Assembly: GCF_000725285.1 (NCBI RefSeq)
Contig: NZ_CP007161.1
Span: 1,349,911 to 1,413,910 of the forward strand
Length of the DNA stretch: 64,000 nt
Reading direction: 5' to 3'
From: Virgibacillus sp. SK37
GTDB taxonomy: Bacteria > Bacillota > Bacilli > Bacillales > Amphibacillaceae
The position numbers and the translations under genes were made by a program. Shown here one piece after another: positions 19,210 through 28,295 of this stretch. Each line of letters starts with the position of its first letter. Positions within the stretch are counted from its first letter, which is position 1. The notes below the pieces were generated by a model. That model did not search any database. It was not told the origin of the DNA and saw only the letters and a program-made list of their open reading frames with translations.

Positions 19210-20772
19210 ATGAGAAAGCATATTTTTTGGATTTTGCCCGTGGTCATGGTACTTGCGGGCATTGTTTCCTTGGTGGTACAAAATCTCCAAACTGCAACAG
19301 AACCGCCAGAAAAAGGTTGGAGTAGGGCATTGCCAATAGGATCTACTATGCTAAATAAGTTCCCGATTATCAGGGAGACGGAGGAAGGGCAATTCATGAT
19401 CCCTTCTTATGAAAACGATACTTTAGTAACAAAAACTTTTGATGAGGAGTTTACATTACTGGACAAAAAAGAGGTATCTATACCGATTACCAAATGGACA
19501 CAGGTATATATTAATAATGATACGGTAATCTATCATGACTATTATCATATTTACAATAAGGATCAAAAGAAAATAGTCTCAGATGTGTCCCAGTTTTATC
19601 CTATGAAGGATTCTATCTTGTACATAAAAGAAAATACGTTGTTTCAGCTAGATCCAGCAACTAAAGAATCAAATGAATTAATGGAGCTCCCGAAGAATAC
19701 TGAGGAAATCTCACCTTATGAAAATGAAGAAGGATTATTTTTTATGACAGAACAGTCCGAAAATAACCTTGTACATGCAACAATATATAAGGTAGCGGAT
19801 TTGCAAGCAACTAAGCTTGTGGAAGAAGATTTAGAGCTTGCCCCCGGGCATGCTTCCGAGCAAACAGCATTTGCAGTCAGAAATAATGAAGTTGTACTAA
19901 TCATTCAAGCTATACAGAAAAGTACACAGGGATCTCCAGAGTTTTTCACGTACTTGGCAATGACGGAGAATAGTAAGTTTGAGAAGGATACACTAACTAA
20001 ATTACGATTTGAAGATCCAATAAGTGGAAAGAATCTACAAGAAATAGGAACGGTGAATATTCGTTTTAATGAGGATATGCCAACACTTGTTTTCCAGGCC
20101 AATGGTTTCTCCCGTACAAAATTTATGGGGGATAAAGCATTTAATATTTATACAGCTAAACTAAAAGGTGGCAAGGTGACTGAAGTACATCGAAAAAGTA
20201 ATACTCCGGATATCTCAAATAAACCTGTATGGGTAGATGACAATACCATTGCCTGGTTGGAAGCAAGTTCTGGCCATAAAAATATGTTTATATCATCAGG
20301 TTCAGAAGCTATTATTGAAAAAGCAAGTGGAATAAGTTCTGATGATTGGTTGCGTATTCTAGGAAAAACAGGTGGTATGCTATCTATATCTCTACTGACA
20401 TTTCTTATTTCAGGTATTTGGTATATTTGGCCAATTTTATTCATTGTCATTATGCACTTTTGGAAATCCAGGAAGGTCCAGAACGATCCACCTTGGATAT
20501 TTTATACGGGAATTGGCATCTATATGCTGGCTGTACTCCTTTTTAAGAGTCAATATTTTGTTCCGGCAATTGCTGCAAAGGCACCAATTTATTTAACCTT
20601 TCCGGGAAGCGCCTATGTGTATATATTTTTGTTTGGGATTGTTGCTTATGTTAGTGCACAATCTACCAAAGATACAAGGCAATGGGCTGGAACGGCACGA
20701 ATCAGTTTATTTATAGGAGCACACATCCTTATGATTGCAGCTGTATTTGGTCCATATTTAACAGGATTTTAG
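19210..20772 (+). CDS. Large membrane protein with extracytoplasmic domain, unknown function
   Basis: 520 residues. A signal-anchor helix at about residues 5-23 is followed by some 360 extracytoplasmic residues rich in beta-strand-like repeats (for example LLDKKEVSIP, LFQLDPATKESNELMEL, VWVDDNTIAWLEASSGHK), suggestive of a beta-propeller. From about residue 390 to the end there are four or five membrane helices (IWYIWPILFIVIMHFW, GIGIYMLAVLLF, YVYIFLFGIVAYVSA, GAHILMIAAVFGPYLTGF). I recognise no family. AGTAGGGG precedes ATG 19210. It is transcribed alone, divergent from the CAP gene. The topology resembles a sensor or scaffold that reads something outside the cell, but this is only inference. 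Confidence 0.75.
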   Translation: MRKHIFWILPVVMVLAGIVSLVVQNLQTATEPPEKGWSRALPIGSTMLNKFPIIRETEEGQFMIPSYENDTLVTKTFDEEFTLLDKKEVSIPITKWTQVYINNDTVIYHDYYHIYNKDQKKIVSDVSQFYPMKDSILYIKENTLFQLDPATKESNELMELPKNTEEISPYENEEGLFFMTEQSENNLVHATIYKVADLQATKLVEEDLELAPGHASEQTAFAVRNNEVVLIIQAIQKSTQGSPEFFTYLAMTENSKFEKDTLTKLRFEDPISGKNLQEIGTVNIRFNEDMPTLVFQANGFSRTKFMGDKAFNIYTAKLKGGKVTEVHRKSNTPDISNKPVWVDDNTIAWLEASSGHKNMFISSGSEAIIEKASGISSDDWLRILGKTGGMLSISLLTFLISGIWYIWPILFIVIMHFWKSRKVQNDPPWIFYTGIGIYMLAVLLFKSQYFVPAIAAKAPIYLTFPGSAYVYIFLFGIVAYVSAQSTKDTRQWAGTARISLFIGAHILMIAAVFGPYLTGF

Positions 20773-20775
20773 TTA

Positions 20776-20806
20776 AGAGCACTTGGTTTTTATTACCAAG
20801 TGCTCT
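20776..20806 (+). terminator. Hairpin after the membrane-protein gene
   Basis: A 12-bp perfect stem AGAGCACTTGGT/ACCAAGTGCTCT with a TTTTATT loop; the 3' T-run is weak (GTAACGTT), so termination may be incomplete. Confidence 0.6.
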
Positions 20807-21211
20807 GTAACGTTCCAAATGGCTGCGTAACTTGCATGATAGATAACGAAACAAAAATAAAAGAACACACCAACAACCATTCTATGTCAGAAAGAGAGTT
20901 ATAAACATTTAATTAAGCTTGATTTTTTTCAAATAGATTAGGGCGAAAACAAAACAACATTTCAAATAAATAAGCTTTTAGAGTAGCTTGGCAGGCTATT
21001 TTATTGCCAGAGGGGTCTATGTATGCGAAAATACATTTAATAAATACATTGTAATGAACCCTTCAGAGAAACATGAATGAGCCAATATAGGATTTTGCTT
21101 TTTGTCATTACAATTGCTCGTAATTTGGCGTTAACTCATTCTTGTTGAATGGTTCTTAAGATATAGTTGAGGTGGTTAGCTGACTTTTTTTATTAAATAC
21201 ACGAGAGACAT
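20807..21211. other. AT-rich intergenic region
   Basis: About 400 bp with no supported ORF, RNA or repeat array. Short similar words (ATTGTAATGAACCC and GTCATTACAATTG) are weakly inverted around 21048-21114. Confidence 0.45.
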
Positions 21212-21240
21212 TTGATATTCTCTCAAATATTTGTTATAAT
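21212..21240 (+). promoter_or_regulatory. Sigma-A promoter of the YabR-like gene
   Basis: TTGATA (21212-21217), a 17-bp spacer and TATAAT (21235-21240), 35 bp before the start codon: near consensus. Confidence 0.85.
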
Positions 21241-21274
21241 TAAGCGCTTTTAAAAGTTATAAGGGGGAGCTTTT

Positions 21275-21706
21275 TTGTCAACTGAAATAGGTAGTAAAGT
21301 TAAAGGGAAAGTTACTGGTATCACTAATTTTGGAGCTTTTGTCGAGTTGCCGGACGGAAAGACCGGTCTTGTTCACATTAGTGAAGTGGCGGACAGCTTT
21401 GTAAAAGATGTAAATGATCACTTGACGGTAGGTGACGAAGTTGAAGTTAAAGTCATCAGTGAAAAAGAAGGTAAAGTAGCCTTGTCTATTAAAAAAGCTA
21501 TTGACCGACCACGACCTGAGCGATCTGCTCGTCCGAATAGAGATCGTAATTCTAAAGATTTCCGTGGGAAAGGCAGTGGCTTTAAACCAAAGGAAAGCTT
21601 TGAAGACAAGATGGCTAAATTCTTGAAAACCAGTGAAGAAAACTTATCCACTCTTAAACGCCACACAGACACTAAACGTGGAGGAAGAGGCGGGAGACGC
21701 GGGTAA
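21275..21706 (+). CDS. yabR: S1-domain RNA-binding protein, YabR-like
   Basis: 143 residues. The first 75 form an S1 OB-fold (GSKVKGKVTGITNFGAFVEL, KTGLVHISEVADSFVKDVNDHL, VGDEVEVKVI, KVALSIKK), binding RNA. A basic, low-complexity middle follows (RPRPERSARPNRDRN), then a conserved C-terminal helix region FKPKESFEDKMAKFLKTSE and an RGG-like tail. The whole layout matches B. subtilis YabR, a ribosome-associated or general RNA-binding protein; GSP13/YugI is the nearest alternative. It starts at TTG 21275 behind AAGGGGGAGC. It is monocistronic, with a strong promoter and terminator. In B. subtilis it sits beside divIC; here it does not. Confidence 0.85.
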   Translation: MSTEIGSKVKGKVTGITNFGAFVELPDGKTGLVHISEVADSFVKDVNDHLTVGDEVEVKVISEKEGKVALSIKKAIDRPRPERSARPNRDRNSKDFRGKGSGFKPKESFEDKMAKFLKTSEENLSTLKRHTDTKRGGRGGRRG

Positions 21707-21725
21707 CTCCTTTCATATCATATCG

Positions 21726-21757
21726 AAAAACAAGCCATTTGTGGCTTGTTTTTTTGA
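21726..21757 (+). terminator. Terminator of the YabR-like gene
   Basis: Stem AACAAGCC/GGCTTGTT with an ATTTGT loop and TTTTTTTG; 20 bp after the stop. Confidence 0.9.
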
Positions 21758-21795
21758 TATAATCGAATTTACTTTTCGAGCGTAATTGCGTTTCT

Positions 21796-22449
21796 TCAAG
21801 CTACAGGATTATTTTTTCGATCCTTAGTTAAACTCTGTAAAAGGTTTCGTTTATACATATAAGAAATGAGATTTAATACTTTGCCGGATAATTTCTTTGG
21901 AAAAAGATCCTGTTTATAAAAATGGTGGAAGGCAAAGGCTAAATCTCGCCATTGATGACATTCTTTTTCTTGTTGAAAACGGGCTACATCAATTAGTTTT
22001 ATTGAGCCTTCAGGTGTTAGTATAATATTTTTCAGGTGAATATCTGATGGATTCAATCCTCGTTCTTTGGCAGATTGTAAAGCATTTTCCACTTGGTAAA
22101 TTGTTTCCTCTTTTATAGAAATTCCTTCAATTAGACAATCAAATAAGGTTGTGCCATCTATATAATCAATGACTAAATAATTTTGTCCTGCTTCATATAG
22201 ATTTGGATAAGAAGGAACACCTTTAAGCTGACGATATATATCAGTTTCAATCTTTGCTATAGATGCAAAATAAGGGTGGAAAACCTTCAATGCCAGATTT
22301 GTTCCTTTTATTAAAAATACGGCAGCACTCCTGCCTGAAGCAATATGCTTAAGAGAAGCTTCATCATAAGCTTCCACTTTAATTTCCTTTGTTAATTTAA
22401 TCTCTTTTTCAAATAGTATTGTATCAACAAGCTTATGGAATTGTATCAA
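21796..22449 (-). CDS. Protein-kinase-like fold protein (YrzF-like), variant catalytic motifs
   Basis: 217 residues of the Ser/Thr kinase-like superfamily. It has a glycine-poor ATP loop region (HIASGRSAAVFLIKG), an invariant-lysine candidate in LALKVFH, the hinge YLVIDYIDGTTL, a catalytic loop reading NPSDIHLKNIIL (D-x-H-x-x-N instead of HRD-x4-N) and a metal motif KLIDVARF (DVA in place of DFG). The order and size fit small bacterial kinase-like proteins such as B. subtilis YrzF, and RIO/APH relatives with a similar D-x-H loop. Activity is plausible but unproven; the target is unknown. It is cytosolic and single-gene. Confidence 0.75.
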   Translation of the reverse strand: MIQFHKLVDTILFEKEIKLTKEIKVEAYDEASLKHIASGRSAAVFLIKGTNLALKVFHPYFASIAKIETDIYRQLKGVPSYPNLYEAGQNYLVIDYIDGTTLFDCLIEGISIKEETIYQVENALQSAKERGLNPSDIHLKNIILTPEGSIKLIDVARFQQEKECHQWRDLAFAFHHFYKQDLFPKKLSGKVLNLISYMYKRNLLQSLTKDRKNNPVA

Positions 22450-23517
22450 AAGTGAGGCTCCTTTCCACGTTCTATTTTAACTATATGGGAATGGAACAAA
22501 AAAATATGCTATATAAAATAGTATTCGTAAAAACCTTATTTCATTGGTCGGTAACGGACAGTGTTTCATTTTTGCCTCGGAGGGAAAATAAAAGATGTAA
22601 CCACGTAAAGAACGACTAGCTGAGATAAAGGAGTTTTTATTATGCGCAACGATCTTAAACATTATATAAATGGAGAATGGATTGATTCAACAGGGACGGA
22701 AACAACAGAAGTAATTAATCCGGCAACCAAGGAAGTAATTGGTCAAATAAGCTTGGGAACAGAGGAAGACCTAGATAAGGCTGTACAAGCTGCCCGTAAT
22801 GCTTTCCCTACTTATTCTACAACAAGTCGGGAAGAAAGAGTTGATTTACTGGAAAAAATTGCAGCAGAGTATGAAAATCGGAAACAAGATCTAATAGAAA
22901 CAATAACAGAAGAGCTTGGTTCTCCAATAACCAAATCTGAAGAGATCCATTATCAAATGGGTTATAACCACTTTAAGCAAGCTGCTGAGGAATTGAAGCA
23001 TTTTCAATTTATGGATGAACGGGAGCATTCAACAGTAGTAAAAGAGTCCGTTGGTGTCAGTGGTTTAATTACACCATGGAACTTCCCGACAAATCAAACA
23101 ACTACTAAAATAGCCAGTGCGTTAGCTGCAGGTAGTCCAATGGTTCTAAAGCCTGCTGAGCTGACTCCATATGCAGCTATTATAATGGCTGAGATATTTG
23201 ATAAAGTTGGTGTGCCAAAAGGTGTATTTAATTTGGTGAATGGTAGCGGCAGCACAATCGGTAACGGTATTAGCTCACATCCTGATATTGATTTTGTCTC
23301 ATTTACCGGGTCAGTAGGTGTTGGTCAAAAGACAATGGAAAATGGGGCAAAAAACATTAAGAAAATTGCCCTTGAGCTTGGAGGTAAGTCACCACTTATT
23401 GTGCTTGATGATACGGATCCGGAATATGCTGCAAATACGGCAATTACGCATATGCTGACAAATACCGGTCAGGTTTGTACCGCAGCAACCCGCATTATTG
23501 TGCCAAAAGAAATGAAA

Positions 23518-24942
23518 GGCTCTATACTAAATGTGGTGGTCTCCTTTGGAGGATCAGTGTTTCCGTAAGAAACAAAAAAATACACTCATTCCCCTCTCTT
23601 TTGTTAACCTAAAGTTGCGACACAAAAGGAAAAGGAGAGGGAAAGAGTGCAAAACCATTTTATCATAGAAATGTTAGGTATTGAAGACAAACATGTAGAT
23701 GTATGGGAAGTTTCTAGTGACTCAGCTAAGTTTTTTGTAGAGCTATATACAAAAGTAAAGAAGCAGAAGTGCCCGTTTTGTGGCAATAGGACAAAAAGTA
23801 TCCACGGCTATCGTACCCAAACGATTCAGGGGCCCATTGTTTCCAATAAACCAGTTAGTATTTCTTTGAAAAAGAGACGCTACTTATGTAAGGCGTGTAA
23901 TCATACGTTTTATGAAAAGCTTCAGATGGTGGAACGATACCAACGTTGCACCCGTTCTATACAAACGACAGCGCTAACGTATACAGCTGTGGGCTCATTT
24001 ACTACAGCTGCCCAGTTAACTGGGATGAGTTCGCAACGGTTACTTCGTATTTATGATCGAAAAGAAATAAAAACAAGGAAAGTCCTGCCACGTGCGTTAG
24101 CTATTGATGAATTTAAAGGGGATGCGGGCGGTGAAAGGTTTCAAACGGTCATTGCGGATGTAGAAAATAAAGAGATTGTGGATGTCTTACCTGATCGGAA
24201 GGTAGATACAATTAAAGCTTATCTTCAGTCCTGTGATACAAGTAACGTAGAGATTGTCGTCATGGACCTTTCTAAGTCTTTTAAGCAAGCAATACGGAAG
24301 GCGCTTGGTAACCCACTGATCATCGCTGATCGATTTCATTTTATGCGGCAAGTATATTGGGCGCTAGATGAAGTACGTCGAGAAGTGCAAAGAGACTTAG
24401 AGAAAAAAGACCGGATATATATGAAAAAAAGTAAAAAGTTACTTTGGAAATCAACCTATAAATTATCAGAAGAAGAGCGAGAGAAAGTAAATCAGTTACT
24501 CCAGGTTGATCCTCGATTAGAAGAGGCATACAACCTAAAAAACAAACTTGATCAGTGGTTTAAAGAGAGTAACGAAAAGACCGCTACACAGGGTCTAGAA
24601 GGATGTTTAATGGCGATGAAGGATTCTAATATTGAGTCTTTTCATAGAGTAAGAAAAACATTTGAGCGGTGGAAGCAAGAGATCTTGCATTCCTTTATGT
24701 ATCCTTTTAATAATGGATATATTGAAGGCGTAAATAATACAATTAAAGTGGCAAAACGAATGTCGTATGGAATTAAAAATTTTAATCGATTAAAAAAGAA
24801 AATACTGTGGCGACAAGAGGTTAGAAGGGTTTTGACACAATAGAAACGGCAACCAATATACGTACGCAGCTATTTAAGCAAAGGCTTTTTAATAAAAGAG
24901 ATGGTGGAGTGAAAATCACACCACCACATTTGACTGAGAACC
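23518..24942 (+). mobile_element. ISL3-family insertion sequence, complete, 1425 bp
   Basis: Both ends and the target duplication are visible. The left end begins GGCTCTATACTAAATGTGG; the right end, reverse-complemented, begins GGTTCTCAGTCAAATGTGG; the imperfect inverted repeats share GG-TCT and AAATGTGGTGGT. AAATGAAA flanks it on both sides (23510-23517 and 24943-24950), the 8-bp duplication expected for this family. It carries one transposase gene in the same direction as the disrupted aldehyde dehydrogenase. The unbroken frame and exact duplication point to a recent, probably mobile copy. Confidence 0.95.
23647..24843 (+). CDS. ISL3-family transposase
   Basis: 398 residues. The N-terminal zinc ribbon is CPFCGNRT ... 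CKACNHTF, followed by a helix-turn-helix region and a DDE catalytic core: LAIDEFKG (first D), the DRFHFMRQVYWALDEVRRE block (second D) and the conserved C-terminal E in YIEGVNNTIKVAKRMSYG. GTG 23647 is the likely start, with AAAGGAGAGGG upstream. It binds the 23-bp element ends and catalyses cut-and-paste transposition. Full length, no stop or frameshift, so it is probably active. Confidence 0.95.
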   Translation: MQNHFIIEMLGIEDKHVDVWEVSSDSAKFFVELYTKVKKQKCPFCGNRTKSIHGYRTQTIQGPIVSNKPVSISLKKRRYLCKACNHTFYEKLQMVERYQRCTRSIQTTALTYTAVGSFTTAAQLTGMSSQRLLRIYDRKEIKTRKVLPRALAIDEFKGDAGGERFQTVIADVENKEIVDVLPDRKVDTIKAYLQSCDTSNVEIVVMDLSKSFKQAIRKALGNPLIIADRFHFMRQVYWALDEVRREVQRDLEKKDRIYMKKSKKLLWKSTYKLSEEEREKVNQLLQVDPRLEEAYNLKNKLDQWFKESNEKTATQGLEGCLMAMKDSNIESFHRVRKTFERWKQEILHSFMYPFNNGYIEGVNNTIKVAKRMSYGIKNFNRLKKKILWRQEVRRVLTQ

Positions 24943-25510
24943 AAATGAAATCGGATTTTGAAAAAGCATTACTAAAAGCATTGCCCGACTATAAGGTAGG
25001 AGATCCACAGGATGAGGATACATTCACAGGACCATTAGTTGCTGAAAAGATTTGGGATCGAGTACAAGAATATATCCAAAAAGGCATAGATGAGGGTGCG
25101 ACTTTATTAACAGGTGGCACTGGAAATCCAGAAGGTTTAGAGAAAGGTTATTATGCTAAGCCGACCATATTTACGGATGTAAATAATACGGAAATGACAA
25201 TTGCCCGGGAAGAAATATTTGGACCTGTGTTGGCTGTGATTTATGTGGATTCACTTGAGGAAGCAATTGAGGTTGCTAATGATACACCATATGGGCTTGC
25301 TGGTTATGTGGTTGGAAAAGACAAGAATCGCCTAACAAAAGCAGCACAAAACATTCGCGCAGGCAGGATTACCATTAACAATGCGGAAGGTGATTTTTCT
25401 GCACCGTTTGGTGGCTTTAAACAATCTGGTATTGGACGCGAATGGGGCGACTATGGTATTGAAGAATATCTCGAGCCGAAGACTATATTAGGTATGAAGT
25501 AAATATTCTC

Positions 25511-25555
25511 AAAAGCAATCCAGACATTAAACACGTGTCTGGATTGCTTTTTTAT
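25511..25555. terminator. Strong terminator after the aldehyde dehydrogenase
   Basis: A 15-bp perfect stem AAAAGCAATCCAGAC/GTCTGGATTGCTTTT followed by TTT; symmetric enough also to stop the convergent TetR transcript. Confidence 0.9.
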
Positions 25556-25627
25556 GGTTTTAATATATAGGTCGGCGGTAACCAATATAAGATATCTGCA
25601 GCAAAACCTTTTTATAGACATCACTAT

Positions 25628-26236
25628 CTATTCATATAATGCTGAAGTGTATAATAGTGATAACTGCTCTACAATCTTATCCAGATTTACTTCCTCTGTC
25701 TCCACACATTCCCATAAAAACATTTCATTCATAAAATACCAGCTTTTCGCAGCAATAGGTGCATCGAATTTTGTACTGACCAAATTGGTTGTCTGTGAAT
25801 ACGTAATGTCATTTGTAATGCTTTCTATAAATTGGTTCCGTATTTCCAGCCATCTTGCTTCAACAACATCACTACTACCAATTGCCTCCTTAACGACTTT
25901 TAGCGTGCTTTTTTCCTCTATAGCCAACTCTAAGAAATCTCTCACTTGATTTTGTATTTGTTGACGGGCAGCTGCAACTGAATTGGGACGGAAATTTTGG
26001 TTTGCAACCTGCAAAAAGCGCTCCATTACACTTTCCATTACAGTAACAAACATGGCATCCTTGTTTTTAAAATAGACATATGCAGTCCCATACCCTACGC
26101 CAGCAGCTTTAATGATTTCAGAAATCGTTGTTTTATTGAATCCATTTTTCAAAAAGACCTCATGTGCTGAGCGAATGAGTCGTTTCTTTGTTTCCAATGC
26201 CTGCAATTCACGTTTGGTTAGATTCTTATCCTCCAT
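25628..26236 (-). CDS. TetR-family regulator of the kyn operon (predicted)
   Basis: A 202-residue TetR protein. The N-terminal HTH is textbook: RLIRSAHEVFLKNGFNKTTISEII then KAAGVGYGTAYVYFKNKDAMF. The C-terminal ligand domain is not recognisable by eye, though W/F-rich (AKSWYFMNEMFLWECVET). The start is ATG 26236 with AAAGGTGG 5 nt upstream. It is divergent from kynU, and the 146-bp gap holds overlapping TGTCA palindromes across the kynU -35 box, so repression relieved by tryptophan or kynurenine is the simplest model. Ligand identity is inference. Confidence 0.88.
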   Translation of the reverse strand: MEDKNLTKRELQALETKKRLIRSAHEVFLKNGFNKTTISEIIKAAGVGYGTAYVYFKNKDAMFVTVMESVMERFLQVANQNFRPNSVAAARQQIQNQVRDFLELAIEEKSTLKVVKEAIGSSDVVEARWLEIRNQFIESITNDITYSQTTNLVSTKFDAPIAAKSWYFMNEMFLWECVETEEVNLDKIVEQLSLLYTSALYE

Positions 26237-26275
26237 ATAAACCACCTTTTATTATGTACTATTTCACTGATATCA

Positions 26276-26309
26276 TGTCATTGACAGTTTGTCACCGATA
26301 TTGTATCAT
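26276..26309 (+). promoter_or_regulatory. kynU promoter with overlapping palindromic operator
   Basis: TTGACA (26281-26286), a 17-bp spacer and TATCAT (26304-26309). Two interlocked palindromes, TGTCATTGACA (26276-26286) and TGACAGTTTGTCA (26282-26294), cover the -35 box, a position where a TetR dimer would block RNA polymerase. Confidence 0.7.
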
Positions 26310-26382
26310 ATAAACCAATAGTAGAATATGTCTGATAATTAAATCAAGTAAATAAGTTAAACATATAGGAGGAATAAATGTA

Positions 26383-27657
26383 ATGGCAACTAATTTTACC
26401 AGAGAAGAAGCGAAAGCGATGGATCAACAAGATATATTACGAACGTTCCGAAATGAATTTTATTTAAAAAATGATGGCGTTTACATGGACGGTAATTCAC
26501 TTGGTTTACTTAGTAAACGCGCAGAAAAAACAACTCATGAGCTACTGAACTCCTGGAAGCAATATGCTATTGATGGATGGACTGAAGGAGAACAGCCATG
26601 GTATTACCTTTCTGAAAAACTTGGCGAAAGCATGACAGAGTTGGTCGGCGGTAAAAAGGAAGAGGTTATCGCAACTGGTTCAACAACGGTGAATTTGCAT
26701 CATCTTGTGTCAACCTTTTATAAGCCGGAAGGGAAGCGTACGAAGATTTTAGCTGACTCACTTAACTTTCCGAGTGATATTTATGCACTTAAAGCACAGC
26801 TGGCGCTCAAGGGTTATGATGATACACACCTTATTCAGGTTCCAAGCAAGGATGGGCATGTACTGGATGAAGAAGATATTATTAATGCAATGACTGAAGA
26901 AGTGGCATTGATTGTTCTGCCAGGTGTCCTTTATCGCAGTGGGCAAATTTTAGACATGGAGAAGCTTACGAAGGCTGCCCATGAACGTGGCATTAAAATT
27001 GGGTTTGATTTATGTCATTCGATTGGATCCGTGCCACACCAGTTACATGACTGGGGAACCGACTTTGCGTTTTGGTGCACGTATAAACATTTAAATGGAG
27101 GACCTGGAAGTGTTGGAGGGTTGTTTGTCCATGAAAAACACGTAGGAGTTACACCTGGTCTGGCCGGGTGGTTCAGTTCACGAAAAGACAAACAGTTTGA
27201 TATGGAGCATTCTCTCACACCTGCCGAAGACGCCGGAGCGTTCCAAATCGGCACACCACATGTTTTAAGTGCTGCACCGCTAATAGGAGCCCTGGAATTA
27301 TTTAATGAAGCGGGAATTGATAGGGTACGTGAAAAATCTTTGAAGTTAACGAACTATATGATGGAATTAATTAAGCATGAATTAGATGAATTCGATCTGA
27401 TAATATGTAACCCAATTGATCCAAAGCAACGCGGCGGACATGTGTATCTGGAGCACCCGGAAGCCGCACGGATATGTAAAGCACTGAAAATGAAAAAAGT
27501 TATTCCTGATTTTCGCACACCAAGTGGCATCCGTTTAGCACCGGTAGCCTTGTACAATACGTTTGAAGATGTGTATGAATGTGTCCATATTTTAAAAGAA
27601 ATCATGAAAGAAGAGCTTTACAAGCAATTTGAAAACAAAAGGGAGATTGTTTCCTAA
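26383..27657 (+). CDS. kynU: Kynureninase
   Basis: A 424-residue PLP enzyme (fold type I) hydrolysing L-kynurenine to anthranilate and L-alanine. Visible: [13 protein letters not shown] near the N-terminus, the phosphate-contacting [51 protein letters not shown] with the Schiff-base Lys, [14 protein letters not shown], and the GGHVYLEHP and [18 protein letters not shown]-terminal region. Length is typical. The start overlaps a preceding ATGTAA start-stop pair: AGGAGG lies 5 nt before the first ATG, and its TAA shares its last A with the kynU ATG. It is first in the kynU-kynB-kynA-transporter operon; the kynU stop overlaps the kynB start (TAATG). Confidence 0.97.
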   Translation: MATNFTREEAKAMDQQDILRTFRNEFYLKNDGVYMDGNSLGLLSKRAEKTTHELLNSWKQYAIDGWTEGEQPWYYLSEKLGESMTELVGGKKEEVIATGSTTVNLHHLVSTFYKPEGKRTKILADSLNFPSDIYALKAQLALKGYDDTHLIQVPSKDGHVLDEEDIINAMTEEVALIVLPGVLYRSGQILDMEKLTKAAHERGIKIGFDLCHSIGSVPHQLHDWGTDFAFWCTYKHLNGGPGSVGGLFVHEKHVGVTPGLAGWFSSRKDKQFDMEHSLTPAEDAGAFQIGTPHVLSAAPLIGALELFNEAGIDRVREKSLKLTNYMMELIKHELDEFDLIICNPIDPKQRGGHVYLEHPEAARICKALKMKKVIPDFRTPSGIRLAPVALYNTFEDVYECVHILKEIMKEELYKQFENKREIVS

Positions 27658-28295
27658 TGACAAAATGGATTGATATTTCACAACCGTTAACAAATTCAAT
27701 AGCTCACTGGCCAGGAGATACAAGCTTTCAATATGAAACTGCTCTTACGAAAGAAGAAACCGGTTCTGTCAATATTGGCCGAATAACGACAAGTGCCCAT
27801 ATAGGTACACATGTCGATGCACCATTTCATTTTCTGAACGATGGTAAGAGAATCTTGGATATGGACATTGACCGATACATCGGACCATGCAAAGTCATTG
27901 ATGTGAGTGATTTCTCTGCAATAGACGAAGCAGCTTTGAAATCAAAACAATTGACACAGGCGGAACGTTTACTCATTCGCACTTCTTTGCCAAATAATCC
28001 TGACAGATTCCCGGATGAAGTACCACCAGTCACTCCAGATGGAGCTGCCTATATGAAGAAATTAGGTGTCAAACTGGTTGGTGTAGATACCCCGTCTATT
28101 GATCCGGTTACAAGCAAAGATCTTGCTGGGCATCATGCATTGTACGAGAATGATATTTATATTTTGGAAAATGTCATGCTGGATCATGTCGAGGAAGGCG
28201 ATTACGAGTTAGTTGCTTTACCTTTACCACTAAAAGAGGCTGATGGCAGTCCGGTTCGTGCCGTAATTAAACCACTAGAAGGAGACAGCAAATAA
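27657..28295 (+). CDS. kynB: Kynurenine formamidase (cyclase family)
   Basis: A 212-residue metal-dependent hydrolase converting N-formylkynurenine to kynurenine and formate, the second step of tryptophan catabolism. It has the family metal motif [12 protein letters not shown] (H-x-G-T-H-x-D), an N-terminal [17 protein letters not shown], and the C-terminal GVDTPSIDP with [16 protein letters not shown]. It overlaps kynU by one base and kynA by one base (TAATG at both ends), implying translational coupling through termination-reinitiation. Confidence 0.97.
   Translation: MTKWIDISQPLTNSIAHWPGDTSFQYETALTKEETGSVNIGRITTSAHIGTHVDAPFHFLNDGKRILDMDIDRYIGPCKVIDVSDFSAIDEAALKSKQLTQAERLLIRTSLPNNPDRFPDEVPPVTPDGAAYMKKLGVKLVGVDTPSIDPVTSKDLAGHHALYENDIYILENVMLDHVEEGDYELVALPLPLKEADGSPVRAVIKPLEGDSK

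Larger units (their letters stand above)
22642..25502 (+). pseudogene. Aldehyde dehydrogenase interrupted by an ISL3 element
   Basis: The gene starts at ATG 22642 (AAAGGAG upstream) and reads a canonical NAD(P)-dependent aldehyde dehydrogenase for 292 codons to 23517: GLITPWNFP, KPAELTPYAA, SFTGSVGVG, LELGGKSP with the general-base Glu, and NTGQVCTAATR with the catalytic Cys. The insertion then intervenes. The frame resumes at 24951 (after the second copy of the 8-bp target) and continues EKALLKALPDYKVGDP ... ARAGRITINN ... KQSGIGREWG to TAA 25502. Joined, the protein has 475 residues, the family norm, so nothing but the insertion is wrong. The left fragment contains both catalytic residues but lacks the C-terminal oligomerisation part and is very unlikely to work. 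Confidence 0.93.
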
